Assembly: GCA_947566125.1 (NCBI GenBank) | Contig: CANOIR010000008.1 | Coordinates: forward strand, 1 to 59,615 | Length of the DNA stretch: 59,615 nucleotides | Direction: 5' to 3' | Source: an uncultured Ruminococcus sp. | GTDB taxonomy: Bacteria > Bacillota > Clostridia > Oscillospirales > Ruminococcaceae | Shown: positions 16,483 to 25,678 of the stretch, in pieces | How positions within the stretch are numbered: position 1 is the first letter of the stretch | Layout: each line of letters begins with the position of its first letter | Made by a program: the position numbers and the translations under genes | Notes under the pieces: generated by a model | What the model saw: only the letters and a program-made list of their open reading frames with translations | What the model was told of the DNA's origin: nothing | The model's database searches: none

Positions 16483-17166
16483 ATGGGTGTTGTATTGCTG
16501 CGTTCTGTAATTTTATATTTAATAGTTATATTTGCCCTTCGACTTATGGGAAAAAGGCAGCTTGGCGAATTGCAGCCGGGTGAATTGGTTATAACTATTC
16601 TCATATCCAATATTGCTACTCTTCCTATAGAGAATCCTGCATTGCCGCTTTTGCCAGGAATTCTTCCTATATTGATTCTTGTATGCTTGGAAGTTATAAT
16701 GTCATTTTTTGCGATGAAATTTAAAAGGCTAAGAAAGCTTGTTTCAGGAAGTCCTAAAATAGTAATAAGGGATGGAGTAATTCTTCAGGATACTATGCTT
16801 GAACTTCGTCTTACAATAGATGATTTACTTATGGCACTTAGAAATAATCAAATATTCAATCCAGAAGAAGTTCAGTTTGCAATTGTTGAAACTACAGGTG
16901 CTATATCGGTATATCCAAAGGCTGCATATAGAAATGTAACACAGGAAGATATGGGAATTTACAACAAATCAGAGAATCCTCCGTGCGTTATAATATCTGA
17001 TGGAGTTTTAATGGATAAAGCACTTGATAGTATTGGAAAGGATGTTGCTTGGATCGGCTCAGAACTTGAACATAGGCAGCTTACAATAGAGAAAACATTT
17101 CTTGCAATGGCTGATGAAAATGGAATCTGCATTGTAATTGAGAAAGAGGGTAAGATTAAGTCATGA
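16483..17166 (+). CDS. DUF421 (YetF/YrbG-like) membrane protein, 227 aa
   Basis: The opening (LLRSVILYLIVIFALRLMGKRQLGELQPGELVITILISNIA) is the hallmark of the DUF421/YetF family. It has three N-terminal helices (residues 1-85) and a C-terminal cytoplasmic alpha/beta domain with GSPKIVIRDGVI and RLTIDDLLMALR. The biochemical role of this family is unsettled; several Bacillus relatives are sporulation-linked membrane proteins. The downstream gene overlaps it by 4 bases and encodes DUF4363, a pairing often seen. The ribosome-binding site is AAGGTGAGG. Confidence 0.88.
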   Translation: MGVVLLRSVILYLIVIFALRLMGKRQLGELQPGELVITILISNIATLPIENPALPLLPGILPILILVCLEVIMSFFAMKFKRLRKLVSGSPKIVIRDGVILQDTMLELRLTIDDLLMALRNNQIFNPEEVQFAIVETTGAISVYPKAAYRNVTQEDMGIYNKSENPPCVIISDGVLMDKALDSIGKDVAWIGSELEHRQLTIEKTFLAMADENGICIVIEKEGKIKS

Positions 17167-17507
17167 ATCATGTTAAATGGGCATTTGTAATACTTACAGT
17201 TATTTTAGCAGTAAGTATATTTTCAGAATATGCGGTTAGAAGCGAATGCAATGAGCTTACATGTATGCTTTATGATTTGAAAGATGCCTCGGAAATTGAT
17301 GATAAGAAAAAGGCATTAGAGATATGCATTATGGTAAACGATAAATGGAATAGTGTAGAAAAGTTGATTTCTTATACTGTGCCATTTGATAAAATTTGTC
17401 AAGCTCAACAGAGTATTTGCAGATTGCAGCCCTTGCTTGAATCGGATTCCGAGGAATTTGAAGCAGAAGTTATGACAGCAGCAGTAATTTGCAGCAATAT
17501 CTATTGA
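17163..17507 (+). CDS. DUF4363-like protein, 114 aa
   Basis: One N-terminal membrane helix (residues 6-22) is followed by a helical extracytoplasmic domain with conserved-looking W and C positions (NDKWNSVEKLISYTV). The size, layout and position overlapping the DUF421 stop (ATGA at 17163) fit DUF4363, a usual partner of DUF421. Function is unknown. The family call rests partly on context. Confidence 0.7.
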   Translation: MNHVKWAFVILTVILAVSIFSEYAVRSECNELTCMLYDLKDASEIDDKKKALEICIMVNDKWNSVEKLISYTVPFDKICQAQQSICRLQPLLESDSEEFEAEVMTAAVICSNIY

Positions 17508-17560
17508 TAAAAACATTATTTATTTTTTATGCGATGCGGCAATGACAGCTAATTATCCTA

Positions 17561-17589
17561 TTGAACCTTTATAGTTTATATGGTATAAT
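17561..17589 (+). promoter_or_regulatory. Promoter of the GTPase-nuclease fusion gene
   Basis: TTGAAC (17561-17566), 17-base spacer, TATAAT (17584-17589) preceded by TGG. The leader to the start codon is only about 23 bases. Confidence 0.75.
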
Positions 17590-17618
17590 AAATATATCAT
17601 AATGCAAAGGAGGATTTG

Positions 17619-20270
17619 ATGAAACGACTGTCAATAGGTCTGCTTGCCCATGTTGATTCCGGTAAGACAACTCTTTCGGAAGCAATGCTTTATCGAAGCG
17701 GTGAAATAAGAAAACTTGGACGAGTAGATCATGGGGACGCTTTTCTTGATACACATTCGCTTGAAAAAAAGAGAGGTATTACTATTTTTTCAAAGCAGGC
17801 TGTATTTAAACTTAAAGATACAATGGTAACTCTGCTTGATACACCTGGTCATGTAGATTTTTCATCTGAAATGGAAAGAACGTTGCAGGTGCTTGATGTT
17901 GCTGTGCTTGTTATAAGTGCGTCTGACGGAATACAGAGCCATACTGAAACTCTTTGGCGTTTGCTTTCAAGATATAATATTCCAGTTTTTATATTTGTAA
18001 ATAAAATGGACATATCCGACTCTGAATCTGATGAAATTATTCTTGATTTAAAGGATAGGCTTAGTCCGGCGTGTTCGGACTTTACTGATAAAAATAGTGA
18101 TATGTTTTTTGAACAGACTGCTCTTTGCGATGAAGTACTGCTTGATAATTTTCTGGAGAATGGTATTATTTCAGATATAGATATTTCTGATGCTATTATG
18201 GAGAGAAGATTGTTTCCATGTTATTTTGGTTCTGCACGAAAGCTGAAATCTATAGATGAGCTTATTTGTGATATTGAGCTTTACACAAATATAAAGCCAT
18301 ATCCGAAAGAATTTGGTGCACGTGTTTTTAAAATTGCAGCTGATGATAATGGTGAACGTCTTACGTTTATGAAAATAACCGGCGGATGTCTTAAAGTTCG
18401 TTCTAAAATTGAATTCACTCTGCCCGATGGTACGATTGCAAGCGAAAAGGTAAATCAGATACGTGTATATTCCGGAAATAAGTATAAGACTATTGATGAA
18501 GCTGAGTCTGGTATGATATGCACTGTACTTGGATCTAAATTTACTCAATGCGGAATGGGAATTGGATTTGAAGAGCAGGCTGGAAAACCTATATTACAGC
18601 CTGTAATGACCTATCGACTTGTATTTAATGATGATATAGACCATGCTAAAGCACTTATTAAACTTAAACCGCTTGAAGAAGAAAATCCGGAACTTCATCT
18701 TATATGGAATGAACGGCTTTCTGAAATACACGCAGAGCTTATGGGAAGTGTTCAGCTGGAAATACTTTCAGATATTATTTATGAAAGATTTGGAATGAGC
18801 GTAAGTTTTGATAAAGGCGGGATTTCTTATAAAGAAACTATTACAGAAGCAGTAGAAGGCGTGGGTCATTATGAACCGCTGCGTCACTATGCAGAGGCAC
18901 ATATTCTTATTGAACCTTTGCCAAGAAACAGTGGAATAGAATTTTGCACAGACTGTTCAGAAGATATTCTTGATAAAAACTGGCAAAGGCTTATTCTGAC
19001 TCACTTACAGGAAAAAGAGCATTTGGGAGTTCTTACAGGTTTTCCTATAACAGATGTTCGCTTTACTGTTGTATCAGGGCGGGCACATCAAAAGCATACT
19101 GAAGGCGGTGATTTTAGGCAGGCTACATATAGAGCAGTAAGACAAGGCTTACGTTCGGCAAAAAGTATTATTTTAGAACCGTTTTATGCATTTCGATTGA
19201 CCATTCCAAGTATTCAAATAGGACGTGCTATGACGGATTTGGAGAAGATGTCTGCTGAATTTTCTTCTCCTGAAATAGATGGCGATATTTCTATTATAAC
19301 AGGCAGATGTGCGGCTGAAAAGATGTTGTCATATGCTGAAGAGGTGACAGCTTATACTCAAGGCAAAGGACAGCTTAGCTGTATTCCGGATGGCTATGAT
19401 GAGTGCAAAGAACCCGAAAAGGTGATTGAATCCATAGGTTATGACGCTGACAGTGATACAGAAAATTCAGCGGATTCGGTATTTTGCTCACATGGAGCAG
19501 GTTATCTTGTAAAATGGGATGATGTTCCAAATCATATGCATTTACCGTATAAAACAGAATTGGAAGGGAAGTATAGCTCTTTAGAGAAAAATGAAATAAG
19601 ATCTTATGAATATAGCAATATAAATAATCATACAAGTCGTTCATTATATAGAGGAAGTCTTGAGGAAGATAAAGAGCTTATGGCAATATTTGAACGAACT
19701 TATGGTAAAATAAATCGTGACGAACGTACTGCAATGCATACACGACATGACGAAGAGCGTTCTAATGCACCGATCGCACCGCAAAAGCCAACAAAAGAAT
19801 ATATTCTGGTAGATGGTTATAATATAATTTTTTCATGGGATGAGCTTAATAAAATTGCTGCTGATAATTTAGAAGCGGCACGTCATAGACTTATAGAAAT
19901 GATGATAAATTACAGAGGTGTTCATAAATGCAGTATGATAATAGTATTTGATGCTTATCGTGTTAAAGGCAATCCCGGTTCGGAAGAAAAGATAGATGAT
20001 TTGTATATCGTTTACACGAAAGAAGCTGAAACGGCAGATTCATATATAGAGCGTACAGCCCATGATTTGAGTCGTGATTACAGAGTTAGAGTTGCAACTT
20101 CGGACAGGCTTGAGCAGATAATTATTTTAGGCGGCGGAGCTTATAGAATGTCTGCTACTGAATTTTATGAAGAGATCTGTAATGCCCAGCGTGAGATAGA
20201 TGATTTTATTACAAATATAAATTTGAAATCTGCACATATAAACATCGGAATAGCAGAGAAAAAACATTGA
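17619..20270 (+). CDS. EF-G/TetM-like ribosomal GTPase fused to a YacP/Rae1-like NYN nuclease, 883 aa
   Basis: The N-terminal part is a translation-factor GTPase of the ribosomal-protection (TetM/TetO) subgroup: G1 AHVDSGKTT (residues 10-18), G3 LDTPGHVDF, G4 NKMD, then EF-G-like domains to about residue 690 (GRAHQKHTEGGDFRQATYRA in the domain IV region). After a charged linker comes a YacP/Rae1-type NYN domain (about 727-860) with the acidic set DGYN (Asp732), FDAYRVKG, YTKEAETADSYIER and VATSD. Rae1 is known in B. subtilis as an endoribonuclease that cleaves mRNA in the ribosomal A site. The fusion suggests ribosome-directed mRNA cleavage. I chose ATG 17619 after AAAGGAGG. It is probably not tetracycline resistance in itself. 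Confidence 0.88.
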   Translation: MKRLSIGLLAHVDSGKTTLSEAMLYRSGEIRKLGRVDHGDAFLDTHSLEKKRGITIFSKQAVFKLKDTMVTLLDTPGHVDFSSEMERTLQVLDVAVLVISASDGIQSHTETLWRLLSRYNIPVFIFVNKMDISDSESDEIILDLKDRLSPACSDFTDKNSDMFFEQTALCDEVLLDNFLENGIISDIDISDAIMERRLFPCYFGSARKLKSIDELICDIELYTNIKPYPKEFGARVFKIAADDNGERLTFMKITGGCLKVRSKIEFTLPDGTIASEKVNQIRVYSGNKYKTIDEAESGMICTVLGSKFTQCGMGIGFEEQAGKPILQPVMTYRLVFNDDIDHAKALIKLKPLEEENPELHLIWNERLSEIHAELMGSVQLEILSDIIYERFGMSVSFDKGGISYKETITEAVEGVGHYEPLRHYAEAHILIEPLPRNSGIEFCTDCSEDILDKNWQRLILTHLQEKEHLGVLTGFPITDVRFTVVSGRAHQKHTEGGDFRQATYRAVRQGLRSAKSIILEPFYAFRLTIPSIQIGRAMTDLEKMSAEFSSPEIDGDISIITGRCAAEKMLSYAEEVTAYTQGKGQLSCIPDGYDECKEPEKVIESIGYDADSDTENSADSVFCSHGAGYLVKWDDVPNHMHLPYKTELEGKYSSLEKNEIRSYEYSNINNHTSRSLYRGSLEEDKELMAIFERTYGKINRDERTAMHTRHDEERSNAPIAPQKPTKEYILVDGYNIIFSWDELNKIAADNLEAARHRLIEMMINYRGVHKCSMIIVFDAYRVKGNPGSEEKIDDLYIVYTKEAETADSYIERTAHDLSRDYRVRVATSDRLEQIIILGGGAYRMSATEFYEEICNAQREIDDFITNINLKSAHINIGIAEKKH

Positions 20271-20298
20271 ATAAATTATAAAACGGAGAAAAATATTT

Positions 20299-20781
20299 AT
20301 GGAAAAGATAGTACTGAAAAAATCACCTGAAGAGTACTGTGAAATAGCAAAAGGACTTTTTTTAGAAGGATATAATTGCAGTCAATCGGTTGTACTGACA
20401 TTTGCAGATGAACTTGGACTTCCAAAGGAAATTGCCGCAAAGCTTGCTTCATCATTTGGAGGTGGAATGGGCAGACTAAGGGAGGTATGTGGTACAGTAA
20501 GCGGAATGTTTATTGTAGCAGGTTTGATTTCCGGTTATTCAGAGCCAAAAGATTATGAAGGCAAAAAGGAGCATTATAAGCGTATTCAAGAACTTGCACA
20601 GAAATTTAAAGAGGCAGAGGGCAGTATAATTTGCCGTGAACTTCTTGGTCTGAAAAAAAGCGGTGCGGATAGCTTTGTGCCTGAAAAGCGTACAGATGAA
20701 TATTACAAAAAACGTCCTTGCAAAGACCTTGCCGGATTGTCAGCTAAAATAGTGGCTGAATATTTTCTTGAAAATAAATAA
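20299..20781 (+). CDS. C_GCAxxG_C_C family redox-type protein, 160 aa
   Basis: The family is named for its cysteine pattern. Here it reads YNCSQSV (Cys27), then SFGGGMGRLREVCGTVSGMF, in which the usual GCAxxG appears as a GGGMG loop followed by CGTVSG, then IICRELLG and RPCKDL near the C-terminus. Family members are small cytoplasmic Cys-rich proteins of unknown or possible metal/redox function, common in anaerobes. It follows the fusion gene by 28 bases and probably shares its transcript. The ribosome-binding site is CGGAG. It ends at a strong terminator. Confidence 0.8.
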   Translation: MEKIVLKKSPEEYCEIAKGLFLEGYNCSQSVVLTFADELGLPKEIAAKLASSFGGGMGRLREVCGTVSGMFIVAGLISGYSEPKDYEGKKEHYKRIQELAQKFKEAEGSIICRELLGLKKSGADSFVPEKRTDEYYKKRPCKDLAGLSAKIVAEYFLENK

Positions 20782-20786
20782 AATAC

Positions 20787-20840
20787 AAAAGTCCTTCTAA
20801 GCTGAATTTTGAATATCAGCATTACGAGAAGGACTTTTTT
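20787..20840. terminator. Bidirectional terminator with branched stem
   Basis: AAAAGTCCTTCT (20787-20798) pairs perfectly with 20827-20838, and an inner hairpin GCTGA/TCAGC fills the loop. T runs on both sides serve the convergent genes at 20781 and 20845. Confidence 0.85.
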
Positions 20841-20844
20841 GATT

Positions 20845-21672
20845 TTAATATATTGTCATAGCCTGTTGATACATATCATCATATACATAAAAGAACTGTT
20901 CTAAATCATATTGAACTTCGCCTCTAAGCGGATCGCATACGGTGACTGTACTTGAAATAGTATCATATCCTGTAAGCAGCATACAGTGTTCGTATGTGTT
21001 CCAGTATACATCGTCACCATCAGGAGTTGTCCAAGCAAGGTATGAATCATGATATTGATTATATACAGTACCCCAAATAACTATAGGGTGACCGCTTGCA
21101 ATTACACGAAATAATTCTTCTTTAGGACTGCCTGAAAGGTTTACAGGTTCAAGAGAACTGTTTTGATCAGCTAAATATTCAGTTGCAGCCTTTACTATAA
21201 CCGGAGAATAACAGCCGTAACCATCTGCATAAGGATTGCCTATATATTTTTCAAAGAATGTATAATTCGTTCCGTTTTCGAGTACGTAATCAAGATATGT
21301 ATCTGCCATCATCTCTTTGTCAGCAGGGAATCCAAGATAATTTAGCAGGCAGGTAAGTGATGTTATTTCACAGCCTGTAGGCAGTTCTGGATTTTGCATA
21401 AGTGGTTCAACATCTAATTGATAACTGTCCGGAAGTGCATCTACAGTTATAAGCGGTTCTTTGCCTGTTACTGTTGTTTCCGGTTCAGTAGGTACAGTAT
21501 CTGCCATTGCTGCTTCTAGATCAGTATTTTCTTCCTTTATATCATCTAATTCATTTGTTGCTAAAACACTAGAAACATCACTTGTGATAGATTCTGAAGG
21601 ATCTATACTGCCGCATCCTAAAAGTAGTGTTATACTTAAAGATAATGCAATTAAAAACTTATATTTATTCAT
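20845..21672 (-). CDS. Lipoprotein with C39-like (papain-fold) peptidase domain, 275 aa
   Basis: An N-terminal signal with lipobox LLLGC (Cys20) predicts a membrane-anchored lipoprotein. A Thr/Ser/Glu-rich linker runs to about residue 70. The C-terminal domain is C39_2-like: PTGCEITSLTCLLNYLGF carries the candidate catalytic Cys, then HPIVIWGTV, and YEHCMLLTGYD carries the candidate His before VCDPLRG with Asp. Such proteins act outside the membrane on peptides or the wall; the substrate is unknown. It is monocistronic with its own promoter. The call rests on motif pattern. Confidence 0.8.
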   Translation of the reverse strand: MNKYKFLIALSLSITLLLGCGSIDPSESITSDVSSVLATNELDDIKEENTDLEAAMADTVPTEPETTVTGKEPLITVDALPDSYQLDVEPLMQNPELPTGCEITSLTCLLNYLGFPADKEMMADTYLDYVLENGTNYTFFEKYIGNPYADGYGCYSPVIVKAATEYLADQNSSLEPVNLSGSPKEELFRVIASGHPIVIWGTVYNQYHDSYLAWTTPDGDDVYWNTYEHCMLLTGYDTISSTVTVCDPLRGEVQYDLEQFFYVYDDMYQQAMTIY

Positions 21673-21719
21673 AAAAAAAGTGACTCCTCATAGTTATATA
21701 AAAGATAACAATTATTTTA

Positions 21720-21748
21720 ATTATATCATATTTTTTATAGTTTGTAAA
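21720..21748 (-). promoter_or_regulatory. Promoter of the C39-like lipoprotein gene
   Basis: On the minus strand: TTTACA (21743-21748), 17-base spacer, TATAAT (21720-21725) preceded by TGA. The A+T-rich stretch between 21750 and 21930 holds no other recognisable feature. Confidence 0.7.
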
Positions 21749-21934
21749 GCATTAATGATAGATTTAACGGATTTTTTGTATATATTTTGTAACTTTTCTT
21801 AAAATTGTGTAACCTTTTGTCATTGAGGTAAAATTAAATACAAATTCAATGGTCAAATTGCCTGAAAAAACTCATTTGATATTTTATAAAATGCTCAAAA
21901 AATTTTTTATATGCAATAAAATGTAAGAATACTC

Positions 21935-21963
21935 TTGACCTCATATGGAAAAAGGTTTATAAT
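21935..21963 (+). promoter_or_regulatory. Promoter of the zinc-ribbon membrane protein gene
   Basis: TTGACC (21935-21940), 17-base spacer, TATAAT (21958-21963), about 55 bases before the start codon. Confidence 0.8.
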
Positions 21964-22018
21964 AAATAATGTGTAATAATTTTTTGCAGTTATTAAACTG
22001 AGTATTATGGAGTAAGTT

Positions 22019-23809
22019 ATGGCTAAATTCTGTTGTAAGGTATGTGGTCAGCAGATTGACCAGATAGATGGTGCAGTTATAGCTACCTGCACTTCGTGTG
22101 GTTCAAGACAGGTGCTGCCTATATCTTTAAGCGATGAATATCTTAAATGTTATTTTGAACTTATTGTATTGCAGCAAAGCGGACAGTTTGAAGAAGCTGA
22201 AGAGCTTTTTGAACATTTGATTTTAGAAGGCGGAGTCGATGCGGCACTTCATTGGCTTGGTGTACTTATTGATTACAGAGCGGTATATAAAGCAGACATT
22301 GACGGAAAATATACTATTGTATGTGGAAAAGCCGATGAGATCAGTGTTCTTGAAAACGATGGATTTCAAAAGGTGCTTAATTATGCAAGTCCGGCACAAC
22401 GTGGTATTTTTGAAAAGGATGGTAGTATCCTTGAAAGTTCACGTTTAGAGCTGCTTGGCAAACATGATGTAGTAAGCAAAGCGGAGCGTCCGCTTAACAG
22501 AGGATTTTTGTGCCTTGAAGACGGAGCGTGGGATGCTGCAATGGCACAGTTTGACCGTGTGCTTGCTGATGAGCCTGAAAATTCACTTGCTTATTTTGGA
22601 AAAATGATGGCAGAATTGCAGGTTAGACGTGAGTCGGAACTTTCGCATACGGGTATGCGCATTCTGGAAACAGAAAATTATAATAATGTTTTAAAGTATG
22701 GCAATGAACTTTTATGTGACAGATTAAGAAAATATCGTGATTCGGGAATATTATATCAGGCTGTTGAGCATATAAAATGTGCAGAAACTATTGATGATTG
22801 GAAACACGTGAAAAAACTTCTTATGGAAGTTTGCGAAAATGAACGTGCAAGAGAGTATCTCGCCCTTTGCGATAGAAAAATACGTGCTATTATGGTGCGT
22901 GAAGCTCAGCTTGTAATGGGCTGTCGTGAAGCTGTTAATCTTGGAATCACAACAGATACGCTTGGGACAAGAATGGTCAGTGCCAATTATTATTATGATT
23001 TTGATATGTCTGATAAAATATCAAATAAAGGGCAAAAGAAATTCAAGCCTATTTCAAGTCGTGTTGTTGCAATATTCGCATTGATTACACTGCTTGTTTT
23101 AACAGTTGTAATTATTTTTTCATTTTTTATAAATAGTAATGATAAGCAGGATCAGGATAATAATCTTGAAGCGAATATTTCTGTATCGGATAATACGAAA
23201 ACCATTGATACTTTAGAAATTGAAAAAGCACCTGATGATATTGATTATGGTTCAGAGCAAAATAAGGAATTTTGCGTTGCAGGAAATATGGCATTTACAC
23301 TCAATGGAAATGGCAAAGTAGTAAATCTAAGTCAAATGAGTGATGCGGTTTCCAATACAGAAGAGACGAAAAATAATGGAGCAAGTTTTACTCTTAATTT
23401 ATCTCCATATGAATCTGATTATTTTACATGGAGCGATGTAGCACATCTTTACAGCACTCCTAATGGTGAGATGCTTTTGGGTGTTATGGAAAACGGAACT
23501 GTATCATATGATATTTTTTCATCGTCAAATATGAATTATGAAACTGTATATAAGCCTGTATCTTCTTGGATGAATGTAAAGGAACTTATATGGGAAAGCG
23601 GTAATTTGCAAAATCCGATTTTGTTTGCAATAACTGATGACGGAAATATTTATGCATCTAATACTGAGGTGGAAAATAATATCGTACAGGTGACTGATGT
23701 ATTTAGAAGTCAAGGCTTTTCTATAGAAGCAATTAGTGCTGAAAATGGAATAATACATATTTTAATGACAAATGGTTCTTATTTCTCTATCAATTATAAT
23801 AAACAATAA
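22019..23809 (+). CDS. Zinc-ribbon/helical-repeat membrane protein of unknown function, 596 aa
   Basis: Not recognised as a named family. Visible parts are a zinc ribbon at residues 5-28 (CKVCG, CTSCG), then helical TPR-like segments to about 290 (for example FLCLEDGAWDAAMAQFDRVL followed by a PENSLAYFGKM motif typical of TPR). A basic juxtamembrane region and one transmembrane helix come at about 349-372. Last is an extracytoplasmic, Asn/Ser/Glu-rich domain of about 220 residues with short repeated strand patterns (ILFAITDDGNIYASN), possibly beta-propeller-like. Ribbon and repeats inside, sensor-like domain outside suggests signal or scaffold work across the membrane. The gene has its own promoter and terminator. 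Confidence 0.6.
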   Translation: MAKFCCKVCGQQIDQIDGAVIATCTSCGSRQVLPISLSDEYLKCYFELIVLQQSGQFEEAEELFEHLILEGGVDAALHWLGVLIDYRAVYKADIDGKYTIVCGKADEISVLENDGFQKVLNYASPAQRGIFEKDGSILESSRLELLGKHDVVSKAERPLNRGFLCLEDGAWDAAMAQFDRVLADEPENSLAYFGKMMAELQVRRESELSHTGMRILETENYNNVLKYGNELLCDRLRKYRDSGILYQAVEHIKCAETIDDWKHVKKLLMEVCENERAREYLALCDRKIRAIMVREAQLVMGCREAVNLGITTDTLGTRMVSANYYYDFDMSDKISNKGQKKFKPISSRVVAIFALITLLVLTVVIIFSFFINSNDKQDQDNNLEANISVSDNTKTIDTLEIEKAPDDIDYGSEQNKEFCVAGNMAFTLNGNGKVVNLSQMSDAVSNTEETKNNGASFTLNLSPYESDYFTWSDVAHLYSTPNGEMLLGVMENGTVSYDIFSSSNMNYETVYKPVSSWMNVKELIWESGNLQNPILFAITDDGNIYASNTEVENNIVQVTDVFRSQGFSIEAISAENGIIHILMTNGSYFSINYNKQ

Positions 23810-23825
23810 ATAATTAAAAAAATTG

Positions 23826-23862
23826 GCTGTTGCAGAGATTTGAGCTGCAACAGCTTTTTTAC
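23826..23862 (+). terminator. Rho-independent terminator
   Basis: Perfect 10-bp stem GCTGTTGCAG (23826-23835) / CTGCAACAGC (23845-23854) followed by TTTTTT. It resembles the terminator at 29391 in stem sequence. Confidence 0.9.
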
Positions 23863-23872
23863 TATATGTTCT

Positions 23873-23900
23873 TTGAATCTACTATAAAATGTGGTATAAT
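23873..23900 (+). promoter_or_regulatory. Promoter of the ABC exporter pair
   Basis: TTGAAT (23873-23878), 16-base spacer, TATAAT (23895-23900) preceded by TGG (extended -10). Confidence 0.65.
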
Positions 23901-23938
23901 AAATTAGAATGAAAATCAAATTGGAGGTATTTTTCTAA

Positions 23939-25678
23939 ATGGTTAAACTATTCAAATATTTGCGTAACTATAAAAAAGAATGCATACTCGGTCCGCTTTT
24001 TAAAATGCTGGAAGCGATCTTCGAGTTGTTTGTACCGCTTGTAGTTGCGTCTATTATTGATAACGGTATTGCCGATGGGGATAAAGGTTATATTGTTAGA
24101 ATGTGTTTGCTTATGGCAGCACTTGGAGCTATTGGTCTTACAAATACTCTTTTTGCACAATATTTTGCAGCTAAGGCGGCCACAGGTTTTGCTGCTACAC
24201 TTCGCCATGTGCTTTTATCTCATGTCCAGAAGCTTTCATATCAGGATATAAACAGCATAGGAAGCAGTACGCTTATTACACGTATGACAAGCGATATAAA
24301 TCAGGTTCAGACCGGTACTAATCTTGCTATTCGTCTGCTGCTGCGGTCACCGTTTATTGTATTTGGTGCAATGATCATGGCTTTTACAGTTGATGTAAAA
24401 GGTGCTTTAGTATTTGCAGTAACGATACCTGTTTTGTCAGTAATAGTTTTTGGAATTATGCTTATAAGTATTCCTATGTTCAAGAAAGTTCAAAATCGTC
24501 TTGACCGTGTAATGAATTCAACCAGAGAAAATCTAAGCGGTGTACGTGTTATACGTGCATTCGGTCAGGAACAAGCAGAGATAGATAGTTTTGAAAAAGA
24601 AGCGGGATCACTTACATCAATGCAAAAAACAGTTGGAAGAGTATCTGCATTGATGAATCCGCTTACTTATGTGGTGATAAATCTTGCAGTAATTGCACTT
24701 ATATGGACTGGTGCAATAAGAGTTGAAGCAGGACTTTTAACACAGGGTGCAGTAGTTGCACTTTATAATTATATGTCACAGATTTTAGTAGAGCTTATAA
24801 AGCTTGCAAATTTAATAATAAATCTTACAAAGACAGCTGCTTGCGGAAATCGTTTGCAGGCAATTTTGGAAATAGAGCCGTCACAAAAGTTTGCTGTCAA
24901 TGAAGATAAAGTGAAGATAGAAAAACCTTCTGCTGTAAGTTTTGAAAATGTAACATTTACTTATGATGGTGCATCCTTGCCGTCATTGTCAAATATTTCA
25001 TTTACAGCTGAAAAGGGTGATATAATCGGCATAATAGGAAGCACTGGTTCGGGTAAATCCACTCTTGTAAATCTTATTCCCAGATTTTATGATGCAAACA
25101 GTGGAAAAATTACTGTAGGTGGTGTTGATGTAAAAGATTATCCAAAAAAGCAGCTGCGTGAATGTTTTGGCGTAGTTCCTCAGAAATCCGAACTCATGAC
25201 TGGCACTATAAGGGACAATCTTCTTTGGGGTAAGGATAACGCTAATGACGAAGAATTAAATGATGCATTAAAATCAGCACAGGCACTTGATGTTGTACAG
25301 TCTAAGTCTAAAGGCTTGGATGAATTGATAACAGAGGGTGGAAGAAATCTTTCGGGTGGACAAAAGCAAAGACTTTGTATAGCACGTGCATTAGTCAGAA
25401 AGCCTGATATTCTAATTCTTGATGACAGTGCGTCTGCTCTTGATTATGGCACGGAATCATCGCTTAGGGCAGCACTTAGATCATTGCCTTTTAAACCTAC
25501 TATATTTATAGTATCACAAAGAACAGTATCTATAAAAGATGCTGATAAGATCCTTGTGCTTGATGATGGAAAACTCGTAGGTGTTGGAACTCACAGTGAA
25601 CTTTTGAAAAGCTGTTTAGTTTATAGGGAGATTTATAATTCACAGCAGATAATGGAGGTGGGTAGTAATGAAGCGTAA
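23939..25678 (+). CDS. ABC exporter half-transporter with degenerate ATPase site, 579 aa
   Basis: A type-IV ABC exporter half with six membrane helices (about residues 1-310) and a nucleotide-binding domain (about 335-575). It has Walker A GSTGSGKST, canonical signature LSGGQKQR, but Walker B ILILDDSASALD, where Asp replaces the catalytic Glu, and a switch region VSQRTVS where Gln replaces the usual His. These changes mark the non-hydrolysing partner of a heterodimer. It pairs with the downstream gene, which overlaps it by 11 bases. Such pairs usually export drugs, lipids or peptides; the cargo is unknown. ATG 23939 follows GGAGG. Confidence 0.92.
   Translation: MVKLFKYLRNYKKECILGPLFKMLEAIFELFVPLVVASIIDNGIADGDKGYIVRMCLLMAALGAIGLTNTLFAQYFAAKAATGFAATLRHVLLSHVQKLSYQDINSIGSSTLITRMTSDINQVQTGTNLAIRLLLRSPFIVFGAMIMAFTVDVKGALVFAVTIPVLSVIVFGIMLISIPMFKKVQNRLDRVMNSTRENLSGVRVIRAFGQEQAEIDSFEKEAGSLTSMQKTVGRVSALMNPLTYVVINLAVIALIWTGAIRVEAGLLTQGAVVALYNYMSQILVELIKLANLIINLTKTAACGNRLQAILEIEPSQKFAVNEDKVKIEKPSAVSFENVTFTYDGASLPSLSNISFTAEKGDIIGIIGSTGSGKSTLVNLIPRFYDANSGKITVGGVDVKDYPKKQLRECFGVVPQKSELMTGTIRDNLLWGKDNANDEELNDALKSAQALDVVQSKSKGLDELITEGGRNLSGGQKQRLCIARALVRKPDILILDDSASALDYGTESSLRAALRSLPFKPTIFIVSQRTVSIKDADKILVLDDGKLVGVGTHSELLKSCLVYREIYNSQQIMEVGSNEA

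Noticed and set aside
17619..20270. Acquired tetracycline-resistance gene (tetM/tetO type)
   Set aside because: Sequence is diverged, has a C-terminal nuclease domain, native-looking composition and a housekeeping-style promoter; no mobile genes are nearby. Resistance cannot be claimed.
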